From positions 29,466 to 93,465 of the forward strand of contig NZ_AFJI01000060.1 of assembly GCF_000264785.1 (NCBI RefSeq): a stretch of DNA of 64,000 bases, given 5' to 3'. This DNA is from Edwardsiella ictaluri ATCC 33202 (GTDB taxonomy: Bacteria; Pseudomonadota; Gammaproteobacteria; Enterobacterales; Enterobacteriaceae). A program made the position numbers and the translations under genes. Position 1 is the first letter of the stretch. Each line of letters opens with the position of its first letter. Below the pieces are notes generated by a model, which was not told the DNA's origin, did no database searches, and saw only the letters and a program-made list of their open reading frames with translations. Shown here one piece after another: positions 1 to 8,090 of this stretch.

Positions 1-531
1 GTGAACGCACTGGAGGCGATCCGCTTCTATGTCAGCTTCGCCTGCTCGTTTGCCTTTGCCGAGCGTGAGCTGATGGAGGGAAACGCCAAGATCATCCGCC
101 TGATCGCCCGTGACGAGGCCCTGCACCTGACCGGTACCCAGCACATCCTGAACCTGATGCGCGCCGGGCAGGACGACCCTGAAATGGCCGAGATCGCCAC
201 CGAATGCGCCAGCCAGTGCTACGACCTGTTCGTACAGGCTGCCCAGCAGGAGAAGGAGTGGGCAGGCTACCTGTTCCGCGACGGCTCGATGATCGGCCTC
301 AACCGGGATATTCTGTGCCAGTACGTGGAGTACATCACCAATATCCGCATGCAGGCCGTCGGGCTGCCGCTGCCGTTTGAGACCCGCTCCAACCCGATCC
401 CCTGGATCAACGCCTGGCTGGTCTCCGACAACGTACAGGTTGCCCCGCAGGAGGTCGAGGTGAGCTCCTATCTGGTCGGTCAGATCGACGCCGAGGTCAA
501 CGCCGACGATCTGAGCGACTTCCAGCTCTGA
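1..531 (+). CDS. nrdB: Ribonucleotide reductase class Ia beta subunit NrdB, C-terminal part (5' end outside window)
   Basis: C-terminal 176 residues of the small subunit of aerobic class Ia ribonucleotide reductase, which holds the di-iron/tyrosyl radical cofactor and passes the radical to NrdA to make dNDPs. The frame is open from base 1, so the first codon is internal and the N-terminal ~200 residues, including the radical tyrosine, lie upstream. Aligning by eye to E. coli NrdB, Glu5, Glu39 and His42 here correspond to iron ligands E204, E238 and H241. Tyr157 in the tail (VSSYLVGQ) corresponds to Y356 of the radical-transfer path. The tail that docks into NrdA is intact (DDLSDFQL). The TGA stop overlaps the ATG of yfaE by one base. 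Confidence 0.96.
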   Translation: MNALEAIRFYVSFACSFAFAERELMEGNAKIIRLIARDEALHLTGTQHILNLMRAGQDDPEMAEIATECASQCYDLFVQAAQQEKEWAGYLFRDGSMIGLNRDILCQYVEYITNIRMQAVGLPLPFETRSNPIPWINAWLVSDNVQVAPQEVEVSSYLVGQIDAEVNADDLSDFQL

Positions 532-854
532 TGGCTAGACACCCCGTAGACGCCGCCGCTTCCACGGCGGTGAGCGAGAGTAAGGGGTGTGCACCGGTGC
601 GTTACCGTATCCACCTGGCACGCAGCGGACACCAGCTCGAACACCTTGATGATGGGGCCTCCCTGTTGGCGAGCCTGGAGCAGCAACAGGTGGTGGTCGA
701 ATACCAGTGTCGCTCCGGCTTCTGCGGCGCCTGCCGCTGCCGCCTGCTGCGTGGACAGGTCAGCTACCGTCAGGCACCGCTGGCCTTCCTGCAGCCGGAC
801 GAGATCCTGCCCTGCTGCTGCATCGTGCAGCAGGACATCGAGATCGATCTCTAG
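531..854 (+). CDS. yfaE: 2Fe-2S ferredoxin YfaE, partner of NrdB
   Basis: Small plant-type [2Fe-2S] ferredoxin that in E. coli helps assemble and maintain the di-iron tyrosyl cofactor of NrdB. The cluster cysteines are visible as [14 protein letters not shown] followed by ILPCCC near the C terminus. From the ATG that overlaps the nrdB stop the protein has 107 residues, about 23 more than the E. coli protein (84). An in-frame GTG at 597, preceded by an AAGGGG tract ~10 bases upstream, would give an 85-residue protein starting just before YRIHLARS and matches the family length better. I give the longer frame but consider 597 the likelier start. Translational coupling to nrdB fits the joint role. 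Confidence 0.93.
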   Translation: MARHPVDAAASTAVSESKGCAPVRYRIHLARSGHQLEHLDDGASLLASLEQQQVVVEYQCRSGFCGACRCRLLRGQVSYRQAPLAFLQPDEILPCCCIVQQDIEIDL

Positions 855-871
855 GGCGCCCGACTCACCGC

Positions 872-1410
872 GCGTCCTCCTTACCCCCGCCCGCTCCAGC
901 ACCACCGGAATGCTCTTATGGGCGGGAATAGCGCTGGTCGGATCATGCTTGTCCAGCATCAGCATATGGTTTGACTCCGGAAAGTAGGTCACCCGCGAGC
1001 GATCGGCCATCAGGTACATCACCACCTGCTGCGCTTGCCGCCCGACGTCAGGGCGATCAGGTTGACCCGCACCCCATCGTCCCCCCACAGCGCTGAGCCT
1101 GCGCCGCGCTGATAAACACCACTTCACGCTGACCAAACACCCCGCGATAGCGATCGTCCATGCCATACAGCGTGGTGTTGTACTGATCGTGACTGGGGCA
1201 CCTTCACCAGCACCAGCTCGCGGTTAAAGGCCGGTTCGGGATCCTCCAGCCGCCCCGCACGGGGAATAAAGCTTCCCTTACCCGGCCGATCCGATGTGGG
1301 TCAGCTCATGGCACATATTGGATTGGAGCCGTCGGGAAAATTGTTGCTACCGTACTCGCGGGGAATAGCCGGTAAAGGGAAGCCAGCTCGCAGAAGGTTC
1401 GGTACGGGGA
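872..1410 (-). pseudogene. Decayed YdeP-type molybdopterin oxidoreductase (FdhF/YdeP family) remnant
   Basis: The minus strand carries pieces of a YdeP-like oxidoreductase broken by frameshifts. Near 1390-1330 it reads LYRLFPREYGSNNFPDGSN, the N-terminal 'REYGTNNFPDCSN' region of the family but with the usual Cys replaced by Gly. It then runs to [19 protein letters not shown], and soon after (1190-1080) to [20 protein letters not shown] and [18 protein letters not shown], and finally (1010-920) to [16 protein letters not shown] and [12 protein letters not shown], which belong to the C terminus. Only a few hundred bases separate N- and C-terminal motifs that should be ~1.5 kb apart, so a large internal deletion plus several small indels have occurred. 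No intact reading frame spans it. Family identity is from recalled motifs; boundaries are approximate. Confidence 0.75.
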
Positions 1411-1484
1411 TAAAGAAAGGCTATAAATAGAACCTGGTCAGAATGTCAGTCAGGACTTGGGGAACATCATGTAACATGGAGCAG

Positions 1485-1506
1485 TACCGGCCACAAAGGG
1501 CCGGTA
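1485..1506 (-). terminator. Hairpin downstream of ybhL, terminator-like
   Basis: Perfect 8-base inverted repeat TACCGGCC/GGCCGGTA with a 6-base loop, 33 bases after the ybhL stop on the minus strand. There is no clear T-run after it in either direction, so it may be a transcript-end stabiliser rather than a true intrinsic terminator. Confidence 0.45.
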
Positions 1507-1538
1507 TGATTCACTGAATTCAACGCAGCTATAGCAGA

Positions 1539-2249
1539 CTAGCGGCGATCGCCGAAGATACGCAGCAGCATCAGGAACAGGTTGATAAAGTCCAGATAGA
1601 GCGTCAGCGCACCCATGATCGCATAGCGGCGGAAACCGTCGCGATCGTCAGCGGAGAGTTGCTCGCCCATCACTCTCAGCTTCTGGGTATCATAGGCGGT
1701 CAGCCCGACGAAAATCAGCACTCCGGCGTAGGTCACGATCCAGGTCAGCGCGCTGCTCTTCAGCCAGATGTTGACCACCGAAGCCAGCACCAGACCGATC
1801 AGTGCCATAAACAGCATCGACCCCATGCCGCTCAGATCGCGCTTGGTGGTATAGCCATACAGGCTCATGGCGCCGAACATCCCGGCGCTCACCACAAAGG
1901 TACTGGCGATGGAGCTATAGGTATAGACAACAAAAATGCTCGACAGCGTCAGTCCGGTCAACAGGGAGTAGAGCATGAACAGCGAGGTTGCGGCGGCACC
2001 GCTCAGACGGTTGACCATCCCGGACAGGACGAACACCACCCCCAGCTGAACGATGATTAGCCCGAAAAAGACCATCTTATTGGCAAAGATCAGGTTAAGC
2101 ACAGCCGGTGTCCGCGCGGCATACCAGGCAACCAGCGCCGTCAGCAGCAGACCGCAGCACATCCAGCCATACACTTGGGCCATATAGGCCTGAATACCGC
2201 TGCCTGCGCGCGCAACCAGGGTGTCGTTTGTACGTGGATAACGATCCAT
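1539..2249 (-). CDS. ybhL: YbhL, Bax inhibitor-1/YccA family inner-membrane protein
   Basis: Seven-helix inner-membrane protein of the Bax inhibitor-1/YccA family; function in bacteria is not well defined, with proposed roles as a pH-sensitive calcium leak or modulator of membrane proteolysis. The 236-residue protein begins MDRYPRTNDT and is close to E. coli YbhL (234 aa). It has the family signatures MFGAMSLYGYTTKRDLSG, FVGLTAYDTQKL and ALTLYLDFINLFLMLLRIFG, with the two acidic residues expected in the last helices. I start at 2249 because AAGGG lies 8 bases upstream. An upstream in-frame extension to 2324 adds 25 non-conserved residues. It is followed by a hairpin at 1485-1506 and appears monocistronic. 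Confidence 0.93.
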   Translation of the reverse strand: MDRYPRTNDTLVARAGSGIQAYMAQVYGWMCCGLLLTALVAWYAARTPAVLNLIFANKMVFFGLIIVQLGVVFVLSGMVNRLSGAAATSLFMLYSLLTGLTLSSIFVVYTYSSIASTFVVSAGMFGAMSLYGYTTKRDLSGMGSMLFMALIGLVLASVVNIWLKSSALTWIVTYAGVLIFVGLTAYDTQKLRVMGEQLSADDRDGFRRYAIMGALTLYLDFINLFLMLLRIFGDRR

Positions 2250-2415
2250 GGAATGACCCTTCATAATACGGAAAAAACATGCCCGCGGGCCATAGACACC
2301 GCGGGCGGATGAGTGCGATGTCACTCACTTAAGCCTAACATAAAAAAATGCGATCTCGCTCAAACAATTATGTCACACGTCGGCGCATCGCGGCGTTGAC
2401 GGCGTACAGCAAGGC

Positions 2416-2991
2416 TTACGCCGGTGTACGCCAGCGCAGGGCCACTGCGGCGACCCGGGCGCCGAAGCGGCGCGCCGTCTCCAGATCACCCGACAGCGGA
2501 GCCTCATCCGGGGTGGCATCGGAGGGCGACACGGTCATCAGCCCGGAAAACCCGGCGATGTAGTTCACATCATTACGCTGGGCCGCCTTACCGTTGGACG
2601 GCAGCATCCCCATCCCCACCCACAGTCCGCCGTGCTGCTGAGACAGGTGAAACAGATAATCGAGGGTGGAGAGCTTATCGCCGTTCATACTGGCCGAATT
2701 GGTGAAGCCGGCAAACAGCTTATCCTTCCAGCTCTGGCTGAACCAGGGCTTGGAGGAGGCGTCGGCGAATTTTTTGAACTGCCAGGAGGGACCGCCCATA
2801 TAGGTCGGCGAGCCCATGATGATAGCATCGGCCCCCGCCAGCTGCTCCCAGCCCTGGGCAGGGAGATTGCCCTCGCTGTCGATGGGCAGCAGGCTGACCT
2901 GAGCGCCGGCCCGGGCCCCCTGTGCCACGGCCTCCGCCGCACGCGCGGTGTGTCCATAGCCGCTGTGATACACAATAACGATGACTGCCAT
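2416..2991 (-). CDS. Flavodoxin-like NAD(P)H:quinone oxidoreductase/FMN reductase family protein
   Basis: A 191-residue flavodoxin-fold protein. The N-terminal loop VIVYHSGYGHTARAAEAV is the FMN-phosphate binding segment, and IIMGSPTYMGGPSWQFKKF around residues 78-97 matches the isoalloxazine-binding loop of the WrbA/flavodoxin-like family. It probably binds FMN and reduces quinones or similar acceptors in the cytosol; the substrate cannot be read from sequence. The start at 2991 has AGGAG 8 bases upstream; the frame is open further up but without a good ribosome site. Its stop lies 167 bases from ybhL and its start 94 bases downstream of moaE, so read-through from the moa operon is possible. 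Not a strict WrbA by length or motif, so I give no symbol. Confidence 0.8.
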   Translation of the reverse strand: MAVIVIVYHSGYGHTARAAEAVAQGARAGAQVSLLPIDSEGNLPAQGWEQLAGADAIIMGSPTYMGGPSWQFKKFADASSKPWFSQSWKDKLFAGFTNSASMNGDKLSTLDYLFHLSQQHGGLWVGMGMLPSNGKAAQRNDVNYIAGFSGLMTVSPSDATPDEAPLSGDLETARRFGARVAAVALRWRTPA

Positions 2992-3084
2992 GATCCCGAC
3001 TCCTTTTATCCACGGATAATCACCACAGTTATAGGCCAGCTCCGGCGGGAAATCCACGTCAGCGGCATTCGCTGCGTATCGGCG

Positions 3085-3537
3085 CTACCAGCGCTCGGCC
3101 GCCTGGCGATCGCTGTCGCGGGCATCGACCCAGCGATCGGCCCCCTCCGAGGTCTCCCGCTTCCAGAAAGGAGCGCGGGTCTTCAGGTAGTCCATGATGA
3201 ACTCCGCCGCCTCAAAGGCCATGCCGCGGTGCGCGCTGGTCACCCCGACAAACACGATCTCCTCACCGGGAAACATCGGCCCGACGCGGTGATACACCGC
3301 GATGCGCCCCAGCGGCCAGCGGCGGCGCGCCAGCGCGACGATCTCCGCCAGCGCCTTCTCCGTCATACCCGGATAGTGCTCCAGGGTCAGCGCGCTGACG
3401 TCATCGCCCAGGTTATGGTTGCGCACCTTGCCGCTGAAGGTCACTACCGCCCCGTCCTCATCCCGCTGCGCCAGCCACTGATACTGTTCGGCGACGGAAA
3501 AGGGGGCGGCACTGACGACAATCTGGGTATCCTGCAT
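3085..3537 (-). CDS. moaE: Molybdopterin synthase catalytic subunit MoaE
   Basis: Large subunit of molybdopterin synthase, which converts precursor Z (cPMP) to molybdopterin using sulfur carried on the C terminus of MoaD. The 150-residue protein has the family's FSGKVRNHN near residue 35, YHRVGPMFPGEEIV, SAHRGMAFEA and the C-terminal DYLKTRAPFWKRE, whose lysines are the catalytic/MoaD-contacting residues. It starts one base after the moaD stop and is the last gene of moaACDE here. E. coli has moaB between moaA and moaC; that gene is absent from this operon, which is tolerated because MogA carries out the related step. Confidence 0.97.
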   Translation of the reverse strand: MQDTQIVVSAAPFSVAEQYQWLAQRDEDGAVVTFSGKVRNHNLGDDVSALTLEHYPGMTEKALAEIVALARRRWPLGRIAVYHRVGPMFPGEEIVFVGVTSAHRGMAFEAAEFIMDYLKTRAPFWKRETSEGADRWVDARDSDRQAAERW

Positions 3538-3538
3538 C

Positions 3539-3781
3539 TCAGCCTCCGGTCACCGGTGGGAAAAAGGCTACCTCGTCACCGTCCTGCAGCGGGTGGTCGA
3601 AGGGCGCCATGGTCTGATTCACAGCGGCCAACAGCTTGCCCGGCTCCAGCGCCAGCGCCCATTTATCGCCGCGCTGCGCCAGCGTGGCGCGCAGCGTCTC
3701 GACATCCCGACAGGGCTCACAGGCCAACTCGGCGCAGCCGGTCAGCTCGCGCACCTGAGCAAAAAAGTGCACCTGGATCAT
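3539..3781 (-). CDS. moaD: Molybdopterin synthase sulfur carrier subunit MoaD
   Basis: Ubiquitin-fold sulfur carrier of 80 residues ending in the required Gly-Gly (PPVTGG), which MoeB adenylates and a sulfurtransferase converts to thiocarboxylate. I start at 3781 ([13 protein letters not shown]), where ATG overlaps the moaC stop as ATGA; a longer open frame reaches 3877 but would lie inside moaC. The mature length and the FFPPVTGG end match E. coli MoaD (81 aa). The tight overlaps on both sides indicate translational coupling with moaC and moaE. Confidence 0.97.
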   Translation of the reverse strand: MIQVHFFAQVRELTGCAELACEPCRDVETLRATLAQRGDKWALALEPGKLLAAVNQTMAPFDHPLQDGDEVAFFPPVTGG

Positions 3782-4263
3782 TGTACCTCCCCCGCGTGAA
3801 AATCCCCGGACTTGCCGCCGCTTTTGGCCAGCAGACGCACCGGCCCGATCACCATGTCTTTCTGCACCGCTTTGCACATGTCATAGATGGTCAACGCGGC
3901 CACCGAGGCGGCGCTCAGCGCCTCCATCTCCACCCCGGTCTTACCGCACAGACGGCAGCAGGTTTCGATCCGTACCCGACTGTGGACCGGCTCGACGCTC
4001 AGCGTCACCTCGACCTTGCTCAGCAACAGCGGGTGACATAGCGGGATTAGCTGCCAGGTGCTCTTGGCGGCCTGGATACCGGCAATACGGGCGGTGGCAA
4101 ATACGTCCCCCTTAGGGTGTTTACCGTCGATGATCATCGCCAGGGTATCCTGACGCATGGTGACATAGGCCTCGGCGCGCGCTTCACGTACCGTCTCCGC
4201 CTTGGCGGAAACGTCAACCATGTGCGCCTCACCGGCCGCATTAATATGGGTTAACTGGCTCAT
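3778..4263 (-). CDS. moaC: Cyclic pyranopterin monophosphate synthase MoaC
   Basis: Acts with MoaA to turn GTP into cyclic pyranopterin monophosphate, the first stable intermediate of molybdenum cofactor synthesis. The 161-residue protein is nearly identical in layout to E. coli Moa[19 protein letters not shown] at the N terminus, [32 protein letters not shown] and the lysine-rich tail [14 protein letters not shown]. Two adjacent ATGs exist (4266 and 4263); the second gives the family's MSQLTH start and better spacing to an upstream GAAGA. It lies 38 bases after moaA with no moaB between. Confidence 0.96.
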   Translation of the reverse strand: MSQLTHINAAGEAHMVDVSAKAETVREARAEAYVTMRQDTLAMIIDGKHPKGDVFATARIAGIQAAKSTWQLIPLCHPLLLSKVEVTLSVEPVHSRVRIETCCRLCGKTGVEMEALSAASVAALTIYDMCKAVQKDMVIGPVRLLAKSGGKSGDFHAGEVQ

Positions 4264-4301
4264 CATTCTTCGCTGTATAAAAGGTGGGTCTACCCGGCGG
4301 A

Positions 4302-5291
4302 CTAGCCGCCGATGAAAGAAAGATTCTGGGTATGGCCACTGTCGCCCTGATGCAGGAAATGGCCCTCCCGCTTATGACGCAGAGCCGCAGCGATACGCAC
4401 CTGCAACGCCGCCTGCTGCGCATCCTCCTGCAGCAGATCGCGCAAAGCGATCCCCTGCTCGCCAAACAGGCACAGGTGCAGATTACCCACGGCGGACACC
4501 CGCAGACGGTTGCAGCTGGCGCAAAAGTTCTTCTCATAGGGCATGATCAGACCGACTTCGCCCAGATAATCCGGATGCCAGAAGACCTGCGCCGGACCGT
4601 CGCTGCGCCCCGGCAGCCGACGCTGCCAGCCCGCCGCCAGCAGCTGGGTGCGGATCGTCGCGCCGGACACGTGATGGCGGCGGAACAGCTCGCTGCCGTC
4701 GCCGGTCTCCATCAGCTCGATAAAGCGCATCTGAATCGGCCGGCGGCGGATCCAGTGCAAAAAGGCCTGCAGGCTGCCGTCATTGACGCCACGCATCAGC
4801 ACGGTATTGACCTTGATTCGCCCGAAGCCGGCGTCAAAGGCCGCATCGATCCCTGCCATCACCTGAGCGAAGCGATCCTCGCCAGTAATGGCGTGAAACT
4901 GGCGGGCATCCAGGCTGTCCACGCTGACGTTGATCGCCGTCAGCCCGGCATCACGCCAGGCGCCGACGTCGCGTGCCATGCGGTAACCGTTGGTGGTCAC
5001 CGCCAGCGTACGGATGGCAGAATTCTCACGCACAGCGGCGACGATATCGCAAAAGTCACGGCGTAGGGTGGGTTCGCCGCCCGTCAGACGCACCTTTTCG
5101 GTGCCCAGCGCGGCAAAGGCATGGCTGATACGGCGGATCTCATCGCACGATAAGAAGCGCTTGGCACCGTGGCTATCCGGGCGATAGCCGCCCGGCAAAC
5201 AGTAGGTACAACGAAAGTTGCACACATCGGTGACTGACAGGCGCAGATAATAGAACGTGCGCGCAAATGCGTCGGTTAACTGGGACACCAT
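4302..5291 (-). CDS. moaA: GTP 3',8-cyclase MoaA (radical SAM)
   Basis: Radical SAM enzyme that cyclises GTP to 3',8-cyclo-GTP in molybdenum cofactor synthesis. The start at 5291 gives 329 residues, the E. coli length. Visible features: the SAM cluster motif CNFRCTYC, the GGEPTLRRD motif, and the C-terminal cluster set [13 protein letters not shown] with a further Cys in LHLCLFGE, which binds the second [4Fe-4S] and GTP. The C terminus is ...NLSFIGG, keeping the Gly-Gly tail needed in this family. First gene of moaACDE. The ~450-base region before it holds a probable Moco riboswitch and ModE-like and FNR-like sites, the same control logic known for E. coli moaA. Confidence 0.97.
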   Translation of the reverse strand: MVSQLTDAFARTFYYLRLSVTDVCNFRCTYCLPGGYRPDSHGAKRFLSCDEIRRISHAFAALGTEKVRLTGGEPTLRRDFCDIVAAVRENSAIRTLAVTTNGYRMARDVGAWRDAGLTAINVSVDSLDARQFHAITGEDRFAQVMAGIDAAFDAGFGRIKVNTVLMRGVNDGSLQAFLHWIRRRPIQMRFIELMETGDGSELFRRHHVSGATIRTQLLAAGWQRRLPGRSDGPAQVFWHPDYLGEVGLIMPYEKNFCASCNRLRVSAVGNLHLCLFGEQGIALRDLLQEDAQQAALQVRIAAALRHKREGHFLHQGDSGHTQNLSFIGG

Positions 5292-5299
5292 AAACACCT

Positions 5300-5412
5300 T
5301 TCCAAGTCGGGAGGCGCCGGCATTTCTACCTGACGCCCTGGTGGCGCGAAGCCACGGCCAAGAAACCTTATCTGCGCGGGGAGCGCACACTTAGGCATCA
5401 GGGCTCGGAGTT
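5300..5412 (-). promoter_or_regulatory. Probable Moco-binding riboswitch in the moaA leader
   Basis: The moaA transcript would carry a long leader. Read on the minus strand it begins with CTCCGAGCCC, contains a stable hairpin GTGGCTTCGCGCCAC and then GAAATGCCGGCGCCTCCC shortly before the moaA ribosome site. These blocks and their order resemble the molybdenum cofactor RNA motif known ahead of E. coli moaA, which represses translation when cofactor is plentiful. The assignment rests on remembered consensus blocks and position, not on a covariance search. Confidence 0.6.
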
Positions 5413-5578
5413 CAAAAATACCCGGGCGGGCAGCACGCTGCCGCAGGCCATACCGGGCTGTTGCTGGAACCTCTTTTTTACCCTGGACAGCGCAGGCGCA
5501 CTCCAGGGCAAACAAGACGCGGCAGTCAACGGGCCGGTGCAGCGCATGCGCTCAACGCGGCCATCTGCAGCGGCCAAT

Positions 5579-5602
5579 CGTTATATAATAAAAATTATAA
5601 CG
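5579..5602. promoter_or_regulatory. ModE-like operator upstream of moaA
   Basis: A 24-base element with inverted arms CGTTATA and TATAACG separated by 10 bases. Spacing and arms match the layout of ModE-molybdate sites such as the one at E. coli modA. It lies ~290 bases before the moaA start, at the upstream edge of the leader, where ModE is known to activate moaA in E. coli. Confidence 0.6.
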
Positions 5603-5655
5603 CTTATATCTCAGTAGGTTATTTATCATAGTAACCAAAATTACACCGGTTGCAA

Positions 5656-5669
5656 TTGATACATATCAC
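5656..5669. promoter_or_regulatory. FNR-like box in the moaA/ybhK divergent region
   Basis: TTGATACATATCAC matches 9 of the 10 conserved bases of TTGAT-N4-ATCAA. A TATGAT -10-like hexamer on the minus strand (5630-5625) lies ~35 bases downstream towards moaA, roughly where an FNR-activated promoter would place it. Anaerobic induction of moaA by FNR is established in E. coli. Confidence 0.5.
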
Positions 5670-5746
5670 GCAACCGCCGCACGGCTTCGCCTTTTTAGCG
5701 CCGATCCGCTATCGTATGCATCCCACTGCGCCCGAAAAGGAACCCT

Positions 5747-6655
5747 ATGCGAAACCGCACCTTAGCTGATTTGGACTGTGTGGTCGCCCTCGGCGGCGGC
5801 CATGGGCTGGGCCGCGTCATGTCGGCACTCTGCCCCCTTGGCCCACGGCTGACCGGCATCGTTACCACGACCGATAACGGTGGCTCGACCGGACGCATCC
5901 GGCGCGCCGAGGGCGGCATCGCCTGGGGCGATCTGCGCAACTGCCTGAATCAGCTGATCACCGAACCCAGCGTCGCCTCGGCCATGTTTGAGTACCGCTT
6001 TAACGGCAGCGGCGAGCTGGCGGGACACAATCTGGGCAACCTGATGCTCAAGGCGCTGGATCACCTGAGCGTGCGGCCGCTGGAGGCAATCAACCTGATC
6101 CGCAGCCTGCTGAAGGTGGACGCCCAGCTGATCCCCATGTCCGAACAGCCGACCGACCTCTGCGCCATCGCCGAGGATGGCAGCCGTATCCATGGAGAGG
6201 TCGATATCGATAGGCTGCAGCAGATACCGCGCCAGCTGATGCTCTCCCCCACCGTTCGCGCAACCCGCGAGGCGATAGAGGCCATCGGCCGCGCCGACCT
6301 TATCCTGCTGGGCCCTGGCAGCTACTTCACCAGCCTGATGCCCATCCTGCTGGTCGACGAGCTCAGCCAGGCGCTGCGGCGCAGCGCGGCGCCACTGATC
6401 TATATCGGTAACCTGGCCCGTGAACATAGCCCGGCCGGCGCACTGCGGCTGCCAGAAAAGCTGCATCGACTGAGCAATGTCATGGGCGGGCGCCACATCG
6501 ACGCCGCGATCGTCGGCCCGCAAACCGAGATCGGCCGCCTCAGTGCGGACGTCACCATCGTACAGGAGATGCTGGCCGCCGATGATATAACCTACCGCCA
6601 CGATCGGGTACGGCTACGCGCAGCGATTGAGCAGGTGCTGCAGCGGCTCGGCTAG
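5747..6655 (+). CDS. ybhK: YbhK, YvcK/CofD-like gluconeogenesis-factor family protein
   Basis: 302 residues, the same length as E. coli YbhK. The family is related to the LPPG:FO 2-phospho-L-lactate transferase CofD; in Bacillus its homologue YvcK binds UDP-sugars and is needed for growth on gluconeogenic carbon sources and for cell shape. Motifs seen: [17 protein letters not shown] near the N terminus, [37 protein letters not shown] and [16 protein letters not shown], the nucleotide-binding core. It is divergent from moaA, as in E. coli, and convergent with yfaY 18 bases beyond its stop. Confidence 0.94.
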   Translation: MRNRTLADLDCVVALGGGHGLGRVMSALCPLGPRLTGIVTTTDNGGSTGRIRRAEGGIAWGDLRNCLNQLITEPSVASAMFEYRFNGSGELAGHNLGNLMLKALDHLSVRPLEAINLIRSLLKVDAQLIPMSEQPTDLCAIAEDGSRIHGEVDIDRLQQIPRQLMLSPTVRATREAIEAIGRADLILLGPGSYFTSLMPILLVDELSQALRRSAAPLIYIGNLAREHSPAGALRLPEKLHRLSNVMGGRHIDAAIVGPQTEIGRLSADVTIVQEMLAADDITYRHDRVRLRAAIEQVLQRLG

Positions 6656-6673
6656 GCGGCATCCCTATGCGCT

Positions 6674-7876
6674 CTAGACCTCCTCCCGCCGTTCCACACA
6701 GCGCGGCCACTCATAGCGACCAAAGGGCGATCGCCCGTCCAGATAGCGGCACAGCATATCCAGCGCCAGCGTCGCGCACGCCTCCCGGCGCAGCGCCTGA
6801 CTATGGCGGGCGGAGGGAAAACACAGCGTCTGGCCAAAGCTCCCCTGCGGGGTATGCAGCGCCAGCGTCAGAGTATCCTCCAGCAGTTCACCGCTGGCCA
6901 GCGTCAGCGCTCCCGCACGGCTGGCGGAGAGCATCCGCGCCCGGCCCATCACCTGCTCCAGCGTCGGATGCCCCTCATGCGCCAGCAGCTCACCGTTCAC
7001 CAGCGGCGCATCCGCCGCCCGCAGCCAACAGTGGATCAGTCCGGCGCTGAACTGTTCGCTCAGCGCCAGCCTGACGCCCGCATGCCGCAACGCGGCAGCG
7101 GCTCGCACGGCGACGCCGTCGCATCCGTCAAACAGCAGGTTTTCCGCCACCGCGGTGCGGATCCGGGCCCAGGCCACCTCCATCGCCGCCGCCTGCCCGG
7201 CGGGACCGGTCAGCTTCAGCTCGATGATCGGTGACGCGGAGCGGTAGCCCAGCGTGCAGTCGGACGGTAGCACCAGCGTCTCCAGCTGTTCAGCCAGAGC
7301 GCTCTCGGAGCGGCCAAAGGTGCTCAATCGCAGGCACAGCGGCGGCGGCGGCAAACGAAAGCGCTGCCGCAGGCGCGGCAGGATCTGCTGCTCGACCATC
7401 AGCATAAACTCGCTGGGCACGCCGGGTGTAAAGAAAATAACACACTCATGCAGCGTAACGGCAAAGCCGCAGGCGGTGCCGATCGGGTTATCCAGCACCT
7501 CAGCCCCGCTCGGCAGCCAGGCCTGCTTGCGGTTGCTGAGAGGCATACTTCGTCCGCGCCGGGCGAACCACGCCTGCATCCGCGCCATCCAGGCGCTGCT
7601 CTCCTCCAGCGCCACACCCAGCACCTGAGCTGCCGCCTGCGTACTGAGATCGTCACTGGTCGGCCCCAGGCCGCCGTTGACGATCAGCACGTCAGCGCGG
7701 CGAGCGGCGCCCTCTATCGCCGTGCACAGCGCCGCAATCTCATCGCCCACCGTCGCGCGGCCGCACAGCGGCACACCGTGCTCAAACAACCAGCGCCCCA
7801 GCCAGGCCGCGTTGCTATCCAGGATATGGCCATGCAGTACCTCATCACCGCTGCTCAACATCTCAACTCGTAACAT
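6674..7876 (-). CDS. yfaY: YfaY, CinA-like protein (MoaB/Mog-fold N domain)
   Basis: 400 residues, the same length as E. coli YfaY. The N-terminal MoCF/MoaB-like domain begins LRVEMLSSGDEVLHGHILDS and has VNGGLGPTSDDLSTQAA and FFTPGVPSEF, the nucleotide-binding signatures of CinA. The C-terminal half is the divergent CinA-C region, which lacks the clear nicotinamide-mononucleotide amidase signature of PncC. Biochemical role is uncertain: the N-terminal domain of CinA proteins has ADP-ribose pyrophosphatase activity in some members. It is monocistronic on the minus strand, convergent with ybhK and divergent from tyrP. Confidence 0.92.
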   Translation of the reverse strand: MLRVEMLSSGDEVLHGHILDSNAAWLGRWLFEHGVPLCGRATVGDEIAALCTAIEGAARRADVLIVNGGLGPTSDDLSTQAAAQVLGVALEESSAWMARMQAWFARRGRSMPLSNRKQAWLPSGAEVLDNPIGTACGFAVTLHECVIFFTPGVPSEFMLMVEQQILPRLRQRFRLPPPPLCLRLSTFGRSESALAEQLETLVLPSDCTLGYRSASPIIELKLTGPAGQAAAMEVAWARIRTAVAENLLFDGCDGVAVRAAAALRHAGVRLALSEQFSAGLIHCWLRAADAPLVNGELLAHEGHPTLEQVMGRARMLSASRAGALTLASGELLEDTLTLALHTPQGSFGQTLCFPSARHSQALRREACATLALDMLCRYLDGRSPFGRYEWPRCVERREEV

Positions 7877-7985
7877 ATTTCACTCCGTTTCAGGTCTTCT
7901 CCCACTTTAGAAAGTGTCAGACCGATGCACAAGACCTCCCCCAGCACCGTCGCTGGTGATCCGGCATCGATGGCCCCCATTCAAA

Positions 7986-8049
7986 TGTAAATAAATAATT
8001 ACATATGATGTAACGACAGTTTGACGATAGTGGTATTTTCCCGTACGCT
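7986..8049 (+). promoter_or_regulatory. tyrP promoter with two TyrR-like boxes
   Basis: TGTAAA-N6-ATTACA at 7986-8003 is one mismatch from the TyrR box consensus TGTAAA-N6-TTTACA. A weaker box TGTAAC-N6-TTGACG follows at 8009-8026, its centre 23 bases downstream of the first. The second overlaps a -35-like TTGACG; 17 bases later is a weak -10 (TACGCT, 8044-8049). A strong box next to a weak one overlapping -35 is the known arrangement at E. coli tyrP, where TyrR represses with tyrosine and activates with phenylalanine. Confidence 0.6.
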
Positions 8050-8090
8050 GCCACAAAATAACTCCCTGGAGCAGTAAAGCAGAGGAAAGC

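Noticed and set aside
480..1166. 228-residue minus-strand open frame over nrdB end, yfaE and beyond
   Set aside because: Its right part contains pieces of the YdeP pseudogene and the left part is antisense to yfaE; it is not a coherent protein.
2632..4041. 469-residue plus-strand open frame
   Set aside because: Antisense to moaE, moaD, moaC and the flavodoxin gene, all of which have clear families; typical of GC-rich shadow frames.
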